DNA from: Helicobacteraceae bacterium
GTDB lineage: Bacteria > Campylobacterota > Campylobacteria > Campylobacterales > Sulfurimonadaceae
Assembly (NCBI GenBank): GCA_027083665.1
Contig: JALWNV010000004.1
Span: 1-8,459 of the forward strand
Length of the DNA stretch: 8,459 bases
Reading direction: 5' to 3'
Both the position numbers and the translations under genes were made by a program. Shown here in pieces: positions 6,249-8,459 of this stretch; positions within the stretch are counted from its first letter, which is position 1, and each line of letters starts with the position of its first letter. The notes under the pieces are model-generated. The model ran no database searches. It saw nothing but the letters and a program-made list of their open reading frames with translations, and was not told the DNA's origin.

Positions 6249-7412
6249 TCAACAGAAAAAAGTGACGGTAAAAACAAGATCGTCGTTATGCACGACGATA
6301 TCCATCTTCCCGTCCATTTCCTGTACACTCAAGCGTACAAGACTGAGACCGATCCCCTGACCGTTGGAGAAGGTATTGATATCTACAGGATGCTTTGATA
6401 TATCCTGCGTATATCGCAAGGTACATTTTTCCTCTTTGGCCGTGAACGATATGGAGACTCCGGTCCGTTCTTCATGTTCATCACTACCGTGTTTGACGGT
6501 ATTGGCACACAGTTCATTGAGTATAATCCCCACCCGCATCATCTTTTCCAGCGGCAAAAAAATCGGCTGAACCTCTTCCAGGTACGGCGGGGACTTGTCA
6601 AACGCCCGGCAAATCGACGCGACCAGATTGGCGATATACTTTTTGCTGTCAATGTGTTCCAAATCGTCGGATCTGTAAATGGCGTCATGCACCATCGCCA
6701 TCGCTTCGATACGCAGTTTGTTTTTTTCAAGAATCTCGACCGCATTGCGTTCGCACTCGTTTCCCCGAAGCGAGACGATCTGAAGTCCCAGGATGGACGA
6801 TATCCGGTTCAGGTTGTTTTTGATGCGGTGATGGATCTCCTTGATCAGTACCGCTTTTTGGCGATCGGACTTCTCGAGCTTCTGATAGGTCAATTCGGTA
6901 GAGACATAATACAAAAGAGCGATGGCGATCACGACAAATGTCGTCGAAAGCATATTGAGCAAAGGCACATGATGAAAAACCGGATTGTCCGCATTTTCGT
7001 TAAAGAGGACAACCGCAAACGCAATCCAAAACAGATAATGGATCAGCGTGAACCACAAGGCTGTTCGCAGCGGGAAGAAATAGAAAAATCCGAAGATGGC
7101 GAAAAAAGGGAATATCGTCACAAAATCGTAAAAATGCCCGCCGAACATGGCAGAAAAACTCTCAAATTCGACCACCAGCAAAAAGAGCAGTGCGTACAGC
7201 GGTGTGTTCCCTGAGCGGCGAAAAACCATCAGCAGCACGATGAGCAACATCGCAAGAAACATCTTGAGATAAAAGATATCGTTATGCCCCATCAAAAACG
7301 CAATGAACGCGAACAGGGAAAAAAGCACCGCCGTCGCCCCCATCAGGCCCATCAACATCAGCTTTTTATGATCCGGCTCTCTCAAAATTCTGTGTAAAAA
7401 TGTCATTAACAT
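6249..7412 (-). CDS. Membrane-bound sensor histidine kinase, HisKA_2 type
   Basis: 387 residues. The N-terminal half is a membrane sensor with about six hydrophobic segments (roughly 18-41, 47-64, 71-82, 94-114, 117-137, 150-170) and very short loops, so no large periplasmic domain. The kinase core follows directly: H-box LIKEIHHRIKNNLN (189-202), the HisKA_2 form, with the phosphorylated His probably His195 (His194 adjacent); N-box ILNELCANTVKHG (297-309); and G-box NGQGIGLSLVR (350-360). The signal sensed is unknown; a membrane-embedded or envelope cue fits the topology. The partner is almost certainly the divergent regulator at 7469. The ATG at 7412 has no Shine-Dalgarno and lies 6 nt after a TATAAT, so the message may be leaderless. 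In-frame ATGs at codons 3, 19 and 21 also lack good ribosome binding sites. Confidence 0.93.
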   Translation of the reverse strand: MLMTFLHRILREPDHKKLMLMGLMGATAVLFSLFAFIAFLMGHNDIFYLKMFLAMLLIVLLMVFRRSGNTPLYALLFLLVVEFESFSAMFGGHFYDFVTIFPFFAIFGFFYFFPLRTALWFTLIHYLFWIAFAVVLFNENADNPVFHHVPLLNMLSTTFVVIAIALLYYVSTELTYQKLEKSDRQKAVLIKEIHHRIKNNLNRISSILGLQIVSLRGNECERNAVEILEKNKLRIEAMAMVHDAIYRSDDLEHIDSKKYIANLVASICRAFDKSPPYLEEVQPIFLPLEKMMRVGIILNELCANTVKHGSDEHEERTGVSISFTAKEEKCTLRYTQDISKHPVDINTFSNGQGIGLSLVRLSVQEMDGKMDIVVHNDDLVFTVTFFC

Positions 7413-7468
7413 GAAAGTATTATAACCGTATAAGCTGTATAGTATGATTTGTCGCTAAAATTATCCCT
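7413..7468. promoter_or_regulatory. Divergent kinase/regulator promoter region
   Basis: 56 bp between the two start codons. On the minus strand TATAAT (7424-7419) ends 6 nt before the kinase ATG. On the plus strand TAAAAT (7456-7461) ends 7 nt before the regulator ATG, so both could give leaderless transcripts. Alternative plus-strand -10 boxes are TATAGT (7438-7443) and TATGAT (7443-7448). Neither start has a Shine-Dalgarno. GTAT recurs at 7417, 7428, 7437 and 7442, the first two 11 bp apart, a weak hint of an autoregulatory site. Confidence 0.45.
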
Positions 7469-8137
7469 ATGAAATCAAAGCGTATTCTCATCGTCGAAGA
7501 CGACCTGATCTCCGCACAATACCTCAAAACCGTTTTGGAAAAAGAGGGATTCGAGGTAACGGACATTATCGACAGCGGTGAAGAAGCGATTAAACGGCTC
7601 AACGGATGCAGTCCCGACCTCGTTTTGATGGATATTATTCTCAAAGACGAGGTGTCGGGCATCGAAGCGGCGATACGCCATCCCGAATGCAAAACGATTT
7701 TTCTTACCGCTTATGCCGACGAAGAGATGATGGAATCGGCCGTGGATGCGAAAGCCATCGCCTACCTGATGAAACCCTATCGTGAAAAAGAGATTGTCAC
7801 AACGGTCAAACTGGCCCTTTCGCAGAAAAAAAAGGCTGTCTCGGAACCCGCTCCCCGGAGTGCGATTACGCTGGAAAACGGGTTTTGTTTCGACATCCGG
7901 CACGATCAGCTCGAAAAAGACGGAAGCGTTCTGCCGCTTTCACCGACAATGCTCAAACTCATACGTATCCTTTCGCTCAACCGCGGCAATGTCGTCACCC
8001 ACGAAGCGATTATGGCCGCCGTCTGGGACGGACCGAGAGGCGACAGTACGCTGCGTGCGCTGGTCAAACGTTTCCGCAACAGCATCGACAAAGACCTTAT
8101 CGTCAGTGTCAGCGGTATCGGCTATATGGTCCGCTGA
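7469..8137 (+). CDS. OmpR/PhoB-family response regulator
   Basis: 222 residues. The receiver domain (about 4-118) has the acidic pocket Glu10/Asp11/Asp12, phosphoacceptor Asp55 (LVLMDIILKD), Thr80 (IFLTAYAD) and Lys102 in MKPYREKEI. A linker rich in Lys, Ala and Pro follows (119-131). The C-terminal winged-helix DNA-binding domain (about 132-222) shows the family pattern LSPTMLKLIRILSLNRGNVV, then VWDGPRGDSTLRALVKRFRN for the recognition helix region, and closes with VSGIGYMVR. All key residues are present. On phosphorylation it would dimerise and bind direct repeats, acting as a transcription factor. It is divergent from the HisKA_2 kinase, its likely partner; candidate targets are this intergenic region and the FN3 operon promoter. 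The start at 7469 is the only sensible ATG before the first receiver strand and has no Shine-Dalgarno. Confidence 0.95.
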   Translation: MKSKRILIVEDDLISAQYLKTVLEKEGFEVTDIIDSGEEAIKRLNGCSPDLVLMDIILKDEVSGIEAAIRHPECKTIFLTAYADEEMMESAVDAKAIAYLMKPYREKEIVTTVKLALSQKKKAVSEPAPRSAITLENGFCFDIRHDQLEKDGSVLPLSPTMLKLIRILSLNRGNVVTHEAIMAAVWDGPRGDSTLRALVKRFRNSIDKDLIVSVSGIGYMVR

Positions 8138-8149
8138 TCCCGCCGACCA

Positions 8150-8167
8150 ACCGGTAACGGCACCGGT
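8150..8167. terminator. Weak bidirectional hairpin between convergent genes
   Basis: ACCGGT-aacggc-ACCGGT forms a perfect 6-bp stem with a 6-nt loop, 12 nt past the regulator stop and 21 nt past the stop of the opposing gene. There is no T run on either side, so intrinsic termination would be weak. The location in a 51-bp convergent gap is the main support. Confidence 0.3.
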
Positions 8168-8188
8168 GTCCTTCCCCGGTAGGGATCC

Positions 8189-8459
8189 TTATGCTTCCCA
8201 AACAAGCTTTTTTCCGAATCCGAGCCGGTTGTCCGTCAGCTTCATCCGCCGCGGTTGCAGCCGCCACAGCGTAGGATTCATCGCACGGGCGTAGGGAAAA
8301 GTTTGAAAATAACAGCGCACGTCCTCCTTGTCGCTGCGGAAAACTCTCCCCGAGATCTGCAGCCCTTGGATTTTTCCGACGACCGAAGTCTCGAGATGAA
8401 TCGCCGCACCGACAAACGGCTGCTCCGTCATCTGTCTGGCATGCTCCGTCGCCTCATCC
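8189..8459 (-). CDS. Unrecognised protein, C-terminal 89 residues (partial, enters from right edge)
   Basis: The minus-strand frame is open from the window edge (first full codon 8458-8456) to TAA at 8191-8189. It ends with a basic, aromatic-rich tail (NPTLWRLQPRRMKLTDNR, then LGFGKKLVWEA). An internal ATG at 8431 could be mistaken for a start, but the frame stays open upstream (DEATEHARQ) with no ribosome binding site, so this is most likely the end of a longer gene. There is no signal or membrane segment in the visible part and I do not recognise a family. It is convergent with the response regulator, so probably not part of that operon. Confidence 0.65.
   Translation of the reverse strand, partial: DEATEHARQMTEQPFVGAAIHLETSVVGKIQGLQISGRVFRSDKEDVRCYFQTFPYARAMNPTLWRLQPRRMKLTDNRLGFGKKLVWEA

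Noticed and set aside
6474..7214. Plus-strand frame of 246 codons
   Set aside because: It is the shadow of the histidine kinase, whose H, N and G boxes are all on the minus strand.

Overview
The window looks like chromosomal DNA from a member of the Campylobacterota (free-living epsilonproteobacteria of the Sulfurimonas / Sulfuricurvum / Sulfurovum kind). This is inferred from the mutS type, the style of the two-component genes and the promoters, which have a good TATAAT-like -10 box and little at -35. No rRNA or marker gene confirms it. By eye the ends and the first half of the fibronectin-repeat gene are moderately GC-rich, while about 1660-4300 is clearly more AT-rich.

Layout. (1) 1-700, minus: 5' part of a mutS gene running off the left edge. 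(2) 847-1506, plus: an orphan secreted beta-rich protein, divergent from mutS. (3) 1507-1825: no intact gene, but decayed minus-strand coding pieces, including the N-terminal part of an IS200/IS605-type TnpA transposase. (4) 6131 down to 1826, minus: a surface-protein cluster. It holds a secreted protein of eight fibronectin-III-like units, then an in-frame continuation (a ninth such unit, two copies of an unrecognised repeat, a Cys-rich linker and a C-terminal DUF1566/Lcl domain) cut off by two in-frame stop codons, then a small DUF1566 lipoprotein. (5) 7412-6249, minus, and 7469-8137, plus: a membrane histidine kinase of the HisKA_2 type and, divergently, an OmpR/PhoB-family response regulator. 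(6) 8189-8459, minus: the C-terminal end of an unrecognised protein that enters from the right edge.

How the parts may work together. The kinase and regulator very probably form one sensor-response pair. The adhesin-like gene has its own -10 box. Just upstream of that box are two copies of TGCAACA at an 11-bp period, in the place where PhoB/OmpR-type activators bind. The simplest model is that the pair controls the neighbouring surface-protein operon. That is an inference from spacing and neighbourhood, not a demonstrated link.

Most notable points: the 1278-codon FN3-DUF1566 reading frame split by TAA and TGA only six codons apart; the transposase remnant directly behind the operon; the candidate regulator site; and start codons on both the kinase and regulator genes that look leaderless.
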